Shown: positions 22,276-34,182 of the stretch, one piece after another | Layout of the letters: the number at the start of each line of letters is the position of its first letter | How positions within the stretch are numbered: position 1 is the first letter of the stretch | NCBI GenBank assembly: GCA_047967505.1 | Contig: CM106540.1 | Length of the DNA stretch: 64,000 bases | Direction: 5' to 3' (one strand) | Source of the DNA: Dipteris shenzhenensis | Taxonomy: Eukaryota > Polypodiophyta > Polypodiopsida > Gleicheniales | Notes under the pieces: generated by a model | What the model was told of the DNA's origin: nothing | What the model saw: the letters and a program-made list of their open reading frames with translations, nothing else | Database searches by the model: none | Position numbers and translations under genes: made by a program

Positions 22276-23070
22276 TTGTATGCAAAAAAAAAAAACCCTG
22301 CAAACCCTAAATTTGACATTGTGCGACCAGAGCTCAGTTTCTACCTCCCAAATATGATTTTTTAAACATGTTATTTTTCTATATTACAAAACCATAACCC
22401 TAATTGTTTCCACAAATGGAGTGGCAAGAACCAGTGATAGGGGCAAGTAGCATTGGCAGGATGTCCTGGGTTTAAAATCATAAAATTTGCTTGGGTTTTG
22501 TACTCTAAACCCTAAACCCTTTTTTTAATTCCCTAAAACTAATTGTATTCCATGTGGCCTGAATAAAAACCATAAACCTGTTATTTTACCTATGTTACAA
22601 AACCATAATCCTAATTTTTTCCACAAATGAACTGGCAGGGGCAAGTGGCAGTGGCAAAATGTTCTAGGTTTAAAATCATAAAATTTGGTTGGGTTTTGTA
22701 CCCTAACCCTAAACCCTATTTTTTATTCCCTAAATCATATTTGGGAGGCCTTTGAGACATCAGCAACCCCTGCAAATCCTAAATCCAACATCATGCGACC
22801 AGAGCGAGCCTAGTTTCTGCATGTTAGATTTAGGGTTTGTAGGGTTTTTTTGCATACAAATGATGCACATGGTTGCTGATGTCTCAGTGGCCTCCCAAAT
22901 ATGATTTTTTTTAAATATTATTTTTCTATATTACAAAACCATAACCCTAATTGTTTCCACAAATGGAGTGGCAAGGGCAAGTGGTAGTGGCAGGATGTCC
23001 TGAGTTTTAAATCATAAAATTTGGTTGGGTTTTGTATAGTAAACCCTAAACCCTATTTTTTATTCCCTAC
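22276..23070. repeat. Three-copy direct repeat with internal inverted repeat and CCCTAAA motifs
   Basis: Copies at about 22340-22515, 22560-22735 and 22895-23060 share ATTACAAAACCATAA, CACAAATG-AGTGGCA, TTTAAAATCATAAAATTTG and AAACCCTAAACCCT. Between copies 2 and 3, about 22748-22785 (GAGACATCAGCAACCCCTGC, AAATCCTAAAT) is inverted against 22824-22890. The CCCTAAA motifs are telomere-like but dispersed, not a true array. Confidence 0.8.
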
Positions 23071-23164
23071 CAGTTGAAGACAAAGCAATGATTTTTGTTG
23101 ATAAAATGGAACCTAGAATTATACTAATGATTTTGAATCACATGATGAAGCTTGTAGAGCTACA

Positions 23165-24175
23165 TACCTTTTTTGCCTCATCGTGAACTGCGTCAGCTCT
23201 ACAGTGTCCACGTGGACTCCCTTTTGTGGTTGGTCTTGAACTGCCAGCTTCTTCATCTCTCTCCCTGAACAATTCCCTCTATAAATTCATGAGCTACTCA
23301 TCGGACATGTTGTACTCTGGTGCGGCATCCTCGATTGCCTTCTATGTTAGTTCGATTGCCTCCAGATCCGTGAGGCTCGAGTCATCGAAGCCTCATCGGA
23401 CTAGAGCATCAAAGTCAATGACATCATCAAAGGTGTCATTGGAGAGTTGACATAGCACCTCATCCTCTCGGAGACCGGGTTCTTCCGTCACTTCCAATAG
23501 GGTAATGTATTCCTCATCCTCAATCTTGATTGGATCAACTGAAGCAAGGTGTGGCTTGGTTGCTGCCTCATCTGAATTATAGGTAGAGGATGGATATGCA
23601 TGAGTCAGATATGATGATAAGATGACCTCGCTTTCAACTTACTCCTTAGCTAGGCTAATAGTATGCTCCTTAGGCTCTAGGTCTAGGTTTATGTCATCTC
23701 CTCCACCACTTGTTGATGGACCTGCTCCACTACTTGTGGATGCAGGACCCTCGGGCTACTCGCCAACATCCGCATCAAACTTTCTAGTCACAAGGATAAT
23801 GGTAAGGGCTGCATCTATCTTGATCAAATGACTTGGGAAAGATGAATCATCCTCGATGGGAATAGCGTACTCACGGAGAGAGATAGGGACATTATCCATG
23901 GCCCTACCTAGTGTCTTCTTGAAGTTAGCACTATGGTCAAAAGAGCTCAAAATATCCAATGAAACCCATTGGTGAGGGGAGTTAGCAAGTGCGACAGATT
24001 GCCCATGGATAAATCTATCAAGAAATAGAAGAGAGGGATTATTAGCAGGAAGGAGAGCTCTCAAGTGAGACTCAAGATGGAATGCCTTGAAGAAGATAGG
24101 ATAAACCTGATCTGCAAAGGCATGGGAATCAGTGGATGAAATCCACTAGTCAAAAGCCTCTCTAGGGGAAGCCAT
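23165..24175 (-). pseudogene. Unidentified pseudogene with about six in-frame stops
   Basis: One continuous minus-strand frame from ATG at 24175 (MASPREAFD) to about 23165 stays protein-like throughout: a globular N-terminal part with LLFLDRFIHGQSVALANSP and HSANFKKTLGRAMDNVP, then a Ser/Gly/Pro linker (STSSGAGPSTSGGGDD), then an acidic region with IEDEEYITLLEV. The stops (about 24146, 23756 and five further left) are mostly TAG or TAA where CAG or CAA is the simplest ancestor, plus one TGA from CGA. There is no frameshift. The family is unknown; a retrotransposon gag-like or lineage-specific protein is possible. Confidence 0.55.
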
Positions 24176-24353
24176 AAGTGTAGGAGGATGCTCGAGAAAA
24201 TGAAAGAGGAGGTTGTGGAATGCAAGGTTACTCAAGAGTGGGAAACTGAAAATGTAAGAATGACCTTAGAAGTGTACTTTATAAAATGGGCATAGCCCTT
24301 AAAAATGCTCTTAATTACAATATTTTTATATTTATTGTTTTTACTTTGGAAAG

Positions 24354-24358
<5 letters not shown>

Positions 24359-24423
<65 letters not shown>

Positions 24424-24477
24424 GCCTTAGCTATCTCCCTCTCCTATCTCTCCCTCTCCCTCTCTCCCTCTCTCTCC

Positions 24478-24508
<31 letters not shown>

Positions 24509-25071
24509 TCGATGCCCTTAGCTATCTCCCTTTCTCTCTCTCTCTCTCTCATAGACCCGCAAGGTCTTTCGAGGATGTTAATATATCTTTCTTTCTTTCC
24601 CTCCCTTTGTGTCCCTCATTGCTCTCTCTCTCTCTCTCTCTCTCTCTAACACCCGATGATCATCTTGTTGCCTTGCTGCCCTTAGCTATCTATGTCATGG
24701 CCATTGATTTTACATATACACTTTTTGTATTTTGTTAGAGGCTCCACCCTTCGGGTCAGTTGTATCTAGGTTTTTTTTCAATCTTATAGTCTCTCAAAGA
24801 CCTTAATTAACTTTCTTGTTTTTCTCTTCTTAATTTAGAGGTTCAAATTAATAAATGCAATCTTAACTCTCTCTCTCTCTCTCTCTCTCTCTATCCCACT
24901 CTCCCTCTTCCTCTTTCTGTCCCCGGCTCCATCTCCATCTTTCCCTCCCCCTCCCTCTGTCTCTTTCCCTACCTTTGTGTCCCTAACTGCTCTGTCTTTC
25001 TCTCTCTCTGTCTCTTTATTCATACATCTAACAATGTATCATGGCCAGGGGCATTATTTGTGTCCCTGACT

Positions 25072-25110
<39 letters not shown>

Positions 25111-25167
25111 ATACATCTAACTCTGTCTCATGGCCAGGTGCATTACTTGTGTCGCTTATTGCACTCT

Positions 25168-25214
<47 letters not shown>

Positions 25215-25262
25215 GCACACTCTAATTGCTATCTATCTCTCTCACACACTCTCTCTCTTGCA
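24359..25262. repeat. CT-rich microsatellite field
   Basis: Several (CT)n runs (24359-24420, 24480-24497, 24621-24647, 24869-24892, 25073-25107, 25172-25211) are embedded in pyrimidine-rich DNA. Repeated phrases such as TCATGGCCAGG-GCATTA occur at about 25037 and 25129. ORFs here are serine/leucine low-complexity shadows, not genes. Confidence 0.9.
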
Positions 25263-25670
25263 CAATATAGATATACAAATATCCACCGAGATTTAAAATT
25301 AGAAATATTTATCACTTTATCATTCATAGACCATAGAGAGCCATAATCTAGAGGTGCAAACTTAATAAATAAAATCTTAACAATAAATGAAAAAACACTT
25401 TGTATTATTTATGATTTCTGTTCATACATGTAACAATGCCTCATTGCCAAGTGCATTGTTGAAGCACTAAGGATCCAAGAAACTGGATATTATGAAATAC
25501 ATGCCATCATGTCTCTACTATCTCTAGAGTATGGGAGGGGCAACAATTCTTACAAAGGATACTTTCCTCTATCTATCCCTCCTATACTAATGAAGAAACA
25601 AATGACTATTTTATGTCTCCCTCCCTCACTCATCCCCTTAAATAGAAAAAAACATAGCAGTTCAAAATAA

Positions 25671-25671
<1 letters not shown>

Positions 25672-25711
<40 letters not shown>
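25672..25711. repeat. (CT)n-(ATCT)n compound microsatellite
   Basis: A (CT)n run passes into four or five ATCT units. Confidence 0.9.
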
Positions 25712-25912
25712 CCCTCCTATACCACTGAAGAAAAAAAATGTCAAAAATCATCTTTAGTTTTAAATTTCATCTACCTAAATCTCTCCCTCTTCCCTATCTT
25801 TTGTAATAAACATATAGACAAAGTGTGATACAAAAATGTATCTACTTAATACATATAAAACTTTCAAGGCAAAATCACTTCATTACCTAGAAAGTATGTG
25901 TTCCTTCTTCTA

Positions 25913-26110
25913 GAGTTGACTCTCTATACTCCAAAAAGGTAGAGAAAGAACCGAAAATGATAAAACACCCGTTTTTCTCACTCCTTCCAAGCAGATTTAG
26001 GTCGCAACTTCAGGAGTTGACTCTTTATACTCCAAAAAGGTAGGAAAATAATAAAAAATGAGAGAACACCATTTTTCTCACTCCTTCCAAGAAGATTTAG
26101 GTTGCAACTT
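25913..26110. repeat. 101-bp tandem duplication
   Basis: Two copies, each starting GAGTTGACTCT-TATACTCC and containing TTTTTCTCACTCCTTCCAAG and AGATTTAGGT-GCAACTT. Confidence 0.85.
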
Positions 26111-27120
26111 TGGTTTCTAAGAGAGTGAAATAAGTAGAGAATGAATGGAAGAGAAGAGGGATGAACAGAGCTTGGCGAAAGTTTCTTTAAGAGATTTTTG
26201 AATGTGGAAGAAAAACGTGAGCAAAGAGGAGAGAGAATGACTAATCAAGAGTGGAATGAAGATTATTTAAAACCAGCTGCTAGAAAGTGGTGGGAATGAA
26301 TGTTTGAAACGTTTTGGAAGAGAGAGAATAGGGAGAGAGCTGGTTAGGAAGTCAAAGTTTGGGCCAAACGGTTGAACCAAATGGAAAACGTGAGCATAGT
26401 TCTTGCTAGGGGATAGTTTGCCATGGGAGGGAAACAAGGAGGCCTAACATGGTCAAGGTAGGCCTACCAAAGATAATTTTTTATGATGAAGCACCAATGA
26501 TGTTTTTTGGGGTATTTTGAAATTTCCCTAGATTTGGGGAGCCTCTATTACATAGAAGTCCACATGGCTTAATCTCCTTCATGGGCACCATATTCCCTTA
26601 TCCAAGCCTCTAATATTTTAGTAATTATCCAAAGGGTCCCTTTTTTAGTCCAAAATTTTTGTAATGAGAAACTCAAGAAGGAAGAAAAGAAGAATGACTT
26701 GTGATTGTATGATTCCCGGTGAAGAAGATATTCTTGTAGAATGCTTTACGACCAACTAGTGCATGATTGCCGTAAGCTAATTGAAAACCAAATGTACAAA
26801 ACATAGTTTAGAGAGTTAATACTTCCATCACTCAATACCCTCAATTTCTCTTTCTCCATACAATACCACATTCAGATGTGCGAAATTTGAAATGGCATTA
26901 ATTATTTTGATTTTACCTACATGATCACCTCTCTCAAACTCTAAAGCCTCAAGAAGAACAACATTATTACAAACTGCATACAATATATTAAAGTAAAACA
27001 TATGCTTTCATTATGCTTTGGTTCTCACATCAATAACTATCGCAAAATGATCGCCCAATTGATGGCTGCCAAACACCTTGGAGCAAAACAACCGGCCAAT
27101 TGTACTACATATTAATCTTG
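26111..27120. other. Intergenic DNA, nothing recognised
   Basis: Purine-rich at 26100-26350, otherwise AT-rich. No coding domain, RNA gene or repeat boundary seen. The 3' end of the adjacent LINE may lie here but I could not place it. Confidence 0.4.
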
Positions 27121-27129
27121 ATAGCTTAG

Positions 27130-28190
27130 AGGAGAACCCACAATCCATGGTCATGTGGTACTAAAAAGCTATTTGGTAATCCTGTCACCTTGTTGCATCC
27201 ATCTGGCTTGGGAAGAGTGGTATGAGAACTCTGCTTTGCGGATATCCAGGTCCTACAACTCCAAACATCCACACTCCAAATGGTCCCTAAGACACTCGGA
27301 TCCCAATTCCTGTTCCCTGAGTCTCTCAATAGATGCAAGGTCTCTATGTGAAGCTCTCATGCCCTCCTATAGAGGAGCTCTCCATCTTAGGGCCTGGCAC
27401 TGAAGCTCCTAGTGGCTGCTCCGCTGAACCCTCTTAGGCACCCGTCACCCACCCCTTGTTGGATCTATCCTCGGGCTATCTCTAGAGCTCTACAATCAAC
27501 CACTTTACATCCTCCTTATGTAATAGGTCATTTGGTATATGGACCCCCTTTTGGGAGATTCTATGGTGGGGCTACTCTAAGTGAAGAACCATGGGAGAGT
27601 CTTGGTGGAGCCACCACGGAGTAGAGTCCAATCTCCAACATAAAATCTATCCAGACGCTCCAGCATCCCATCATGTCACTGCTAGCCAAAGGAGAACTGC
27701 AGGTTGCTTGAAGACTCAAGCTCATGCCAAGGATCCTTGCCACTGATCACATTAACAAAATGCTCCCAAGTACTCTCTTATCCTCCATGAACTCAAGGTT
27801 GTTGAAGAATCCATGAGTCCACCTCTGGGAGGCATACACATTCATGATATCAATTCAGGCCTCTCCCCCATCCACACTGCATGACCTAGAATGAGCTCAC
27901 CCTATTCAAAAGCCTCTGATATCAAAATGCATAGCCTGCCGCTCTTGCCAATGGCTGGGGACCAAAACCTCTAGACCCCTCCCAAGGAGGAGGCGGTGAT
28001 GGTGTGTTGATGTCTGCTGGTGAAAAAATGTGCCCCTAGATTAAGAGAAAGTCAACTAGTCTGTCTACCAGATCCCACTACAATTCCTGGTAGAGAATCA
28101 AGTACTATAGCTAGCTACAGGCACGGTCATGGAGCCCATGCACATTCCAACTCACCAACGGCAAAGTCATGGAGATGGGATGGCATTGAA
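27130..28190 (-). pseudogene. LINE ORF2 endonuclease region (LINE B), degenerate
   Basis: Minus-strand readings give PLVSWNVHGLHDRACS (about 28120-28170), the start of the plant L1 APE-type endonuclease (SWN-x-x-GL). Further on comes MLERLDRFYVGDWTLLRGG (about 27625-27675), the late endonuclease block. The linker reads HRDLASIERLREQE, followed by ARWMQQGDRITK (about 27165-27210), the W-x-x-x-GD-x-x-TKFF block before RT. Stops and frameshifts are frequent and the RT itself was not found, so the element is truncated. The linker resembles that of the LINE at 59.9-64 kb (RRDLASIQRL), so both belong to one family. Confidence 0.75.
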
Positions 28191-30420
28191 CAAGGCTTGC
28201 CTATGCATGGGAGAATGCTCTAGAAAACCGGACTTTAGTGACTTTGTCAGGGTTTTGGAGGGAGAGTAATCTATGTTCATGCGCTGATGGACCAGTGTTG
28301 CCACTGGCTCAATTCCTACCCTCCGTGCCCAATACTACATAAAAGAGACATCTATGCCAAAAAATATTGACACACTACTGGAGTGTCCAGTAGAGGAGCT
28401 GTGTGAGAACCATCTCTGGTGGCAAGAAGATCACTTCTACAGCCAAGCATGACCCCTAGGACAGAAACCAAGCTAAAAATAAGAGGAATCACCATGAGCA
28501 AGCTAAAGATCCATGCTGTGGGGATCCATCCACTTGTCCATCATTTGGTATACCTGGTGCCCCATCATCACATCGAAAAGCTTTGGAGTCCACTTCTCCA
28601 CCCTTGTGGAGGCAAATGGAGGATCCCAACTAGGTCGATGCAAGATCCCACCACGTTGATGCCCCCTTTTCAGGGCTACAAGATCATAATGGTCAACTCT
28701 AGGGGCATGGAGTATGTATTCAAGATCTCCAAATAGCTCCAAGGTTCCAACTACCAAAACTCCCTTGGCAGAGGCCTACCTGTAGCATGTGGGGGCCTAT
28801 GGACTCAGCATCAGAACCCCCGTCCTCAAAAGTGTGAGAAGAAGCTATATCTAGTGTGCCCAAAGTGCTAACTTTCTGCTAAGCAAAGGTTGGAAAAATA
28901 GCCTTTTCCTTGCCCTTGCTTGCAATTGAGGGGTCTACTATCAAGCCTAGCAGTGTGTGTGAGGAAGAGGCCCTAGGTGAGAATATTGCTATTTGGAGGG
29001 AAGGAGAGGGGGTTGGAGGGGGGGCAGGTGGTGAGGGTAATTACCATAGGAGGAGTAGGTAGCAGGTATGGGAGTGGGGGAGGCATGGAAGGGGGAATGT
29101 GGAGAGGAGGCAGGCTGATCTAGGGGGGCTAGGGGGTTATGTGGGGTCTCTCGCACCACTGTTGCAGTAGTAGGTTGCTACAATGGTGGCACTTAAAGCC
29201 TTTGCGGCTCTCCCTTTGATCTCTGAGGAGGGTGAGTTAGGGGGGCGTTGGACACTAGTGCTCTAGGAGTCTTTGGTTCATGTTCCTACCGTTGTGGGGG
29301 ATCCTGTGGCAAGCAAGAAGTCTCTCCTCCAAAGGGCCTGAGGAATGTCCTGAAGTTGAGGGCTCTCTCTGTGGATCTTGTGGTACACCTATCTGTGGGC
29401 ACCAACCTGATCTCCCTATGACTGCACAGTTGTCTATGCTCACCTTTTGCGATTGGCGCATTGTCGTTGATTCTTTTTGGCCCATTGGCTTTGCTTCTTC
29501 TTCCCCACCTTGGTCCACCTTCCCTCCAAGGGATCAACTCAGGGGGTCTAGGACTCTACTTGTTGTCACTAAAACTATTCTTGTATCTGCTTGGGTGGCC
29601 TCCAAATCCCACCCTCTCTTACATCGCTATGTTGTCCTTATGTCCCCTATGAGGAGGGGTGTGCCTTGTTTAGGCCTCTCACACAAGCCCTAGCTAGGTA
29701 CCCCTTTTACTTGCACCTCAAACACTATCTTGGTAATTTTGAGACCTCCAAGCACTGGCAAAAGGTATCTCCCTCCAATGTCTCCAAGAGAATCACCTCT
29801 TGGAGGGTGTTCAGGCTCTTTGCCACTAGCCTGAGTGAAGTAAACCTATTATATGTCACCACTGTCACCTATAAATCTATTGGGTACTCTAAAACTTTGG
29901 AAAAATCCCACCAATGGAGGAAAGGATGGATATACTGCCTCAGAAGCGCTAAGAAGCGAAGCATCACAGGAAAGTGGGGAATGTGGTGAGTCAAATCCAT
30001 GTCCTCCAGCATGAACCCATGATACCAAGGGATCAGATACACCAAATGAGGGCCCATGAGAATAGGGATTCTCTCCATGATAGCCATAGTAGTATATAGG
30101 GAGCCAAACTGGAGGAGGAAAACAATGTACCCATAGATAGTGACCTCTTGGATGTGGTCACCATCTAGTGCCAAGATGTCCTTGAGGGAGTTAGGGCACC
30201 TATTTTGCGTACCACTGTGCTATCCTATAGAAGATACATTGCTTGCTATACTTGTTGGTTATCCAATGGTGAAATAAGGACTTTGACAGCTGTGGGGATC
30301 GAGGGTGCTATCGTAGAGGCCATCTGGCCAAACTAACGGTTGCCACCAAAAATCTGAATCACTGGGATAAGCAATAAACTGCACCACTAGCTAAAAGGTG
30401 GGAATTGGGAGGAGGAAGGT
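28191..30420 (-). pseudogene. LINE ORF1 (LINE B): DUF4283-like domain plus zinc knuckle, then low-complexity tail
   Basis: From about 30180 down the minus strand reads LVYLIPWYHGFMLEDMD (the PW-x-x-GF step of DUF4283), FPVMLRFLALLRQYIHPFLH, then, past a TAG, TYNRFTSLRLVAKSLNTLQE and LEGDTF-CQCLEVSKLP. It ends in CLRCK-x-KGYLARAC (about 29690-29735), a CCHC-like knuckle with Tyr in place of His. This order is the RNA-binding ORF1 of plant L1 elements. The following Pro/Ser/Thr-rich stretch to about 28900 fits the variable ORF1 tail. Several stops are CAG or CAA derived. It sits upstream of the endonuclease region in the same orientation. Confidence 0.68.
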
Positions 30421-33400
30421 GAAAAGAGAGGGAAAAGGAAAAGAGGGAAAAGAAAGTGCATGTGAGGAGAAGGTTCACCAAGAAATGATCACAACCTAAA
30501 AGGAGCCCCTATCTAAATCTTGCAATAGGGAAGCTTATAGGCGATTCAATAGAGAATGAGTGGTTTCAGGGGAAACCAGCTGGAGTGCTTGCACAAGCAA
30601 GCTCACGCTCTCAATCTTCGAGTGAAGTGGAATGCACAAGGTGAGCGGCTAACCCTATTTAAAGCATAGTATGCTCTTAGGGCTGTCTTCAACGAATGAG
30701 GGCTCATTGCCAATTGGGCCTTTGAAGAAAGGACTTTGATAGTTGGTCACTCCTTGCCAGCCCCGATGCAAAGAGCTGAAATACTGTGTAAAAGATGCGA
30801 TGAATGAAGTTGTCCAGAACTCGATGCACCAATGTGAGCACTGGCTGCTATATGAACTAGGGCTTGGATGCTAGCATAGCACTATGATGAACTTGGGTTG
30901 AAGTGCCCTTGGGAGGCAGGCGGTACATACGATATCTACATCCCACATCCTGTATAGGATGTGGCAGTGCCATGTAACACAGAAGGGGACCACGATCACA
31001 GTGCATCCCCTTGTGGCTAGATGGTGAGTTCGTGGCCTTCAACAATAGATGGGAGGTGAAGAACAGGTCAAGGAGCCAAGGGTGCCATTCGCAGCCTTCA
31101 GTAGTAAATGGGAGGAGAACAGGGGCATAGGGGGTGCAGCTCATAGGGAGGTAGTAACCTTTATTCCTCTCTATATTAATAACATGCTTCTATTCATCCC
31201 TGCCCCCTCCTTTTACATTATAAATTCATAGACATGTTGATTTATCATATCACAGACTACATTTAATCAAATGAAGTGCAACACTAGACATTGACAAAAG
31301 TTCAAATCATTTGGACCAACTTGAAATGAAGGACAGACTCCAAGGAAGGCATCAGGCCAATAGTTTTGGCATTCATTAACCATTCTCATTATGATTGATA
31401 TATTTTCATAAGGGGTCATAAGCATGTTAACTCCATCTCTCAATGAGTTAATGCTTTTGTTAGACAATTTAGAAGTAGGTCTATTGCCTTCACAAGGCCT
31501 AGAATGTAGGCAATCCTAATGCATGTAGGCAAATTGGATGCATGTCTAAGCGAATGACTCTACATGTTAGTAGCCACAATTTGTAGCTCACATTCTTAGC
31601 GATTCACTGAGGAATGGAGTTATATGCCATTGAGACATACCAATCATGGAAATCATCAATGGAATGGAGATAGCCTAAAGAAGCAAGCCACCTACACACG
31701 TCCAAACCAACACAAGGAGAATCCCAAAATGACAAATGGAGAATGCAACTAGCTAAGCATGAGAGAAAAATCCCATTAACACTGTTGTGGGTCTTGGCGG
31801 TGACTCACGTGTCATGTTGAAGATATGCCGATGGAGCTTCCACTCTGAGCTACTCCTTGTGGGAGCAATGCATAGCACAAGTCGTCTACAAGTGTCACGC
31901 AAGCGGCCTCTAGATTGTTCCAATGTGGTTCCACGAGAGAAACAGGGAAGGGGAAGAGGGGAGAGAAGAGGGGAGAAGGGAGGGAGAAGGGGAAGGGGAG
32001 AGGAGAAGGGGAGAGGGGAGTGAAGGGGGATAGAGTGGCAACCACAAGGGCACTACAATGGAAACAAGGGAACACCCAAAACACTCTCTTGGAAGAGAAG
32101 AGGGAGCTTGTATTTAAACTTGTGCAAACAACAATGAAGCCCAAAGTCAACCATTTGGCCTTTTATACAAGTCCCCTTTTGAAGGGAGGACCAACCCTAA
32201 TCTCTTTATACCACTCCCCCTTCTCATTCTTTTACCATCCTCTTGGGCCCATCTAGCTCCAAGACACAATCCTGGCTCTACGGACTTGCCACCGTCCATC
32301 AAATCACATCACTTAACCAGCGGTGGCATATTGTTAACCAATCTGTTAACATGCCCCCCTTCTGGTCAGTCCTCTGGATCATGCAATGTTCATGGTTGTT
32401 GGAGTGTTGTCAATGAATATAATGCAATGTAGTCTTTCGTGTGCACTGGGATGAATCTTCTTTTGGTCCATTGCAGTAGAGGGATGTAGTGGCTCCTTGT
32501 TATGGAATGATTGTTGGAAGTATGGATGAGTGATTCTTTTGGAACGAGCACCTCAGGGTTTGAGTGAGCTGAGTTGAGTACTTGTGACCATTCAAAGAAG
32601 GAATAATAAAAAGGAAAAGAAAAAAAAATTATCCTCTTAAGTCCCATATTTTATTTGAGTGGGACTTCTAATGGATTCTCGTCAGACTATGTCGTTGACA
32701 TGCCATGGTTGAATATCAGGAGTTGTGCATGACATTTTGTCTTGCTTCTTTGCATTGAAGTTCTTTCAAAATACATTTTATTGAGAGCTTTGCTTGGAAG
32801 TATTTGAGCTCAATATGGTTATGGCACCATCTAGAGCTTTATTTTTTTGAGTCATCAAATGGAGAGGAGTTTGATAATACACCATACAAACCCCTAAAAT
32901 GAGGACTATGGCTGAAGGTTTATAGAAGGGGGATTCTAGGAAAGGCTTCTAAGCTAGAATTGAAAGAAAATAAAAATAAAGAAAAGAGGATGAGTAGAAG
33001 TTAGATAGTTAATGGTGATGTTAGTAAAGGAATGTGTGAAAATTCTTTGAGGGTCACAAGAAACTCATCCAAACCCATATTGGTGTAATCACCTTCACCT
33101 TGGAGTTGAATGCATCCTCGAGAGCTTCTTGTGGAGAACCACTGGTTGTTCCATGTGTGAACTCAAATCCAAGCCCCTGATGACTCAAGCATAAGTTAGT
33201 GCTCTATTGTATTATGGCTCTGCTGATGGGATTTGTTGTTGATGCTAATTGGTGTATTGACTTTTCGTAGTGTTTGTAGCTTATCTTTTCGACCAAGGAG
33301 CCCTTGGGCTGATGTTCTTATGATTTGTTGAGTGTGCCGTGCTGAGAACCTGAAGAGGACTAACCTCCTATTTTCACCTAGGACTTCCACATGTGACATA

Positions 33401-33680
33401 TTGACCAATTGTGACCCAAACCTTGCAAGGACATCCTTCTGTAAACCAACAGAGGAATATGAGTTGTATAGCTATTTGGGACCTGATGTAAGTCTGATAA
33501 TCACTTGGAAGGAGAGTCACTAAGACATCACTAGAGATCTTTCTTGGTGAGCAGTTGTCATCCTGTTGACAACAATGTTGCTTGAAGTTATTGTTGTCAG
33601 TGTTGCACCATTGAGCATTGTGATCTCCCACATATACCACTTCTATGATACTCGTCGTAATAAAGTGATCTATGTTCTAT
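30421..33680. other. Intergenic DNA with scattered short ORFs
   Basis: No domain was recognised on either strand. The purine tract at 31944-32020 is listed separately. The minus-strand 66-codon ORF at 31267-31467 looks protein-like but is too short to assign. Confidence 0.35.
31944..32020. repeat. 77-bp pure homopurine tract
   Basis: Only A and G on the plus strand, built from GGGGA and GGGAGA units with many G3-G4 runs. It could form triplex or G-quadruplex DNA. It continues purine-rich to about 32031. Confidence 0.9.
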
Positions 33681-33689
33681 GTATTAAGT

Positions 33690-34170
33690 GTGAGTAGGAT
33701 CGCGCTTTTGTTGAGCCCAAGTTTCAACTGAGAAAGTTGCCAGGGATGAAGATAATTCATTGTTCACATTGGAAGGTTCTTGTAGGACTTCTATTGTGGT
33801 GGGCATTACTTGTGTGGCCGATTGTTGCATAGCTTCCTTGATGATAATGCCAAATTTCTCAGTAAGGAAGGTTCTTGTGTGGCTTCCAACATGGATTTGA
33901 CTTTTGTCTTGGCAGGTTCTTGTGTTATTGTCTGTTGCCTTGAAGATGATGCAATAAATTGACATCCCTTTTGATAGACTTGCGATCGAGCAGGTTCTTG
34001 TGTTACTATCTCCCTTTTTGAGACAGAGTCTTATGTAACTACTCAAGAGGAGGTAGATGAACTCCTTTGTGTATGATCCTCCTGCATTGGTGCTTTTCCC
34101 TTATCCTTAAAAGCAGGTTCTCACTGTTCTTGGCATCTTTGTAGAGTAGGTTCTTGTGTGACTACTACTG
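33690..34170 (-). repeat. Degenerate short repeats encoding NTRTC-like peptides
   Basis: Plus-strand GGTTCTTGTGT recurs at about 33868, 33916, 33992 and 34148, with variants at 33773 and 34115. On the minus strand this reads SNTRTC, NNTRTC, SHTRTF within a 120-codon ORF. It lies directly downstream of the transposase-like relic and may be its repeat-rich C-terminal linker. Confidence 0.5.
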
Positions 34171-34182
34171 GTGCATCTGCAC

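Noticed and set aside
24286-25346. 150- and 101-codon serine/leucine-rich ORFs
   Set aside because: Low-complexity frames of CT-rich microsatellites.
27155-29693. Plus-strand ORFs of 60-137 codons
   Set aside because: They are antisense to the LINE B ORF1 and endonuclease readings and show no domain.
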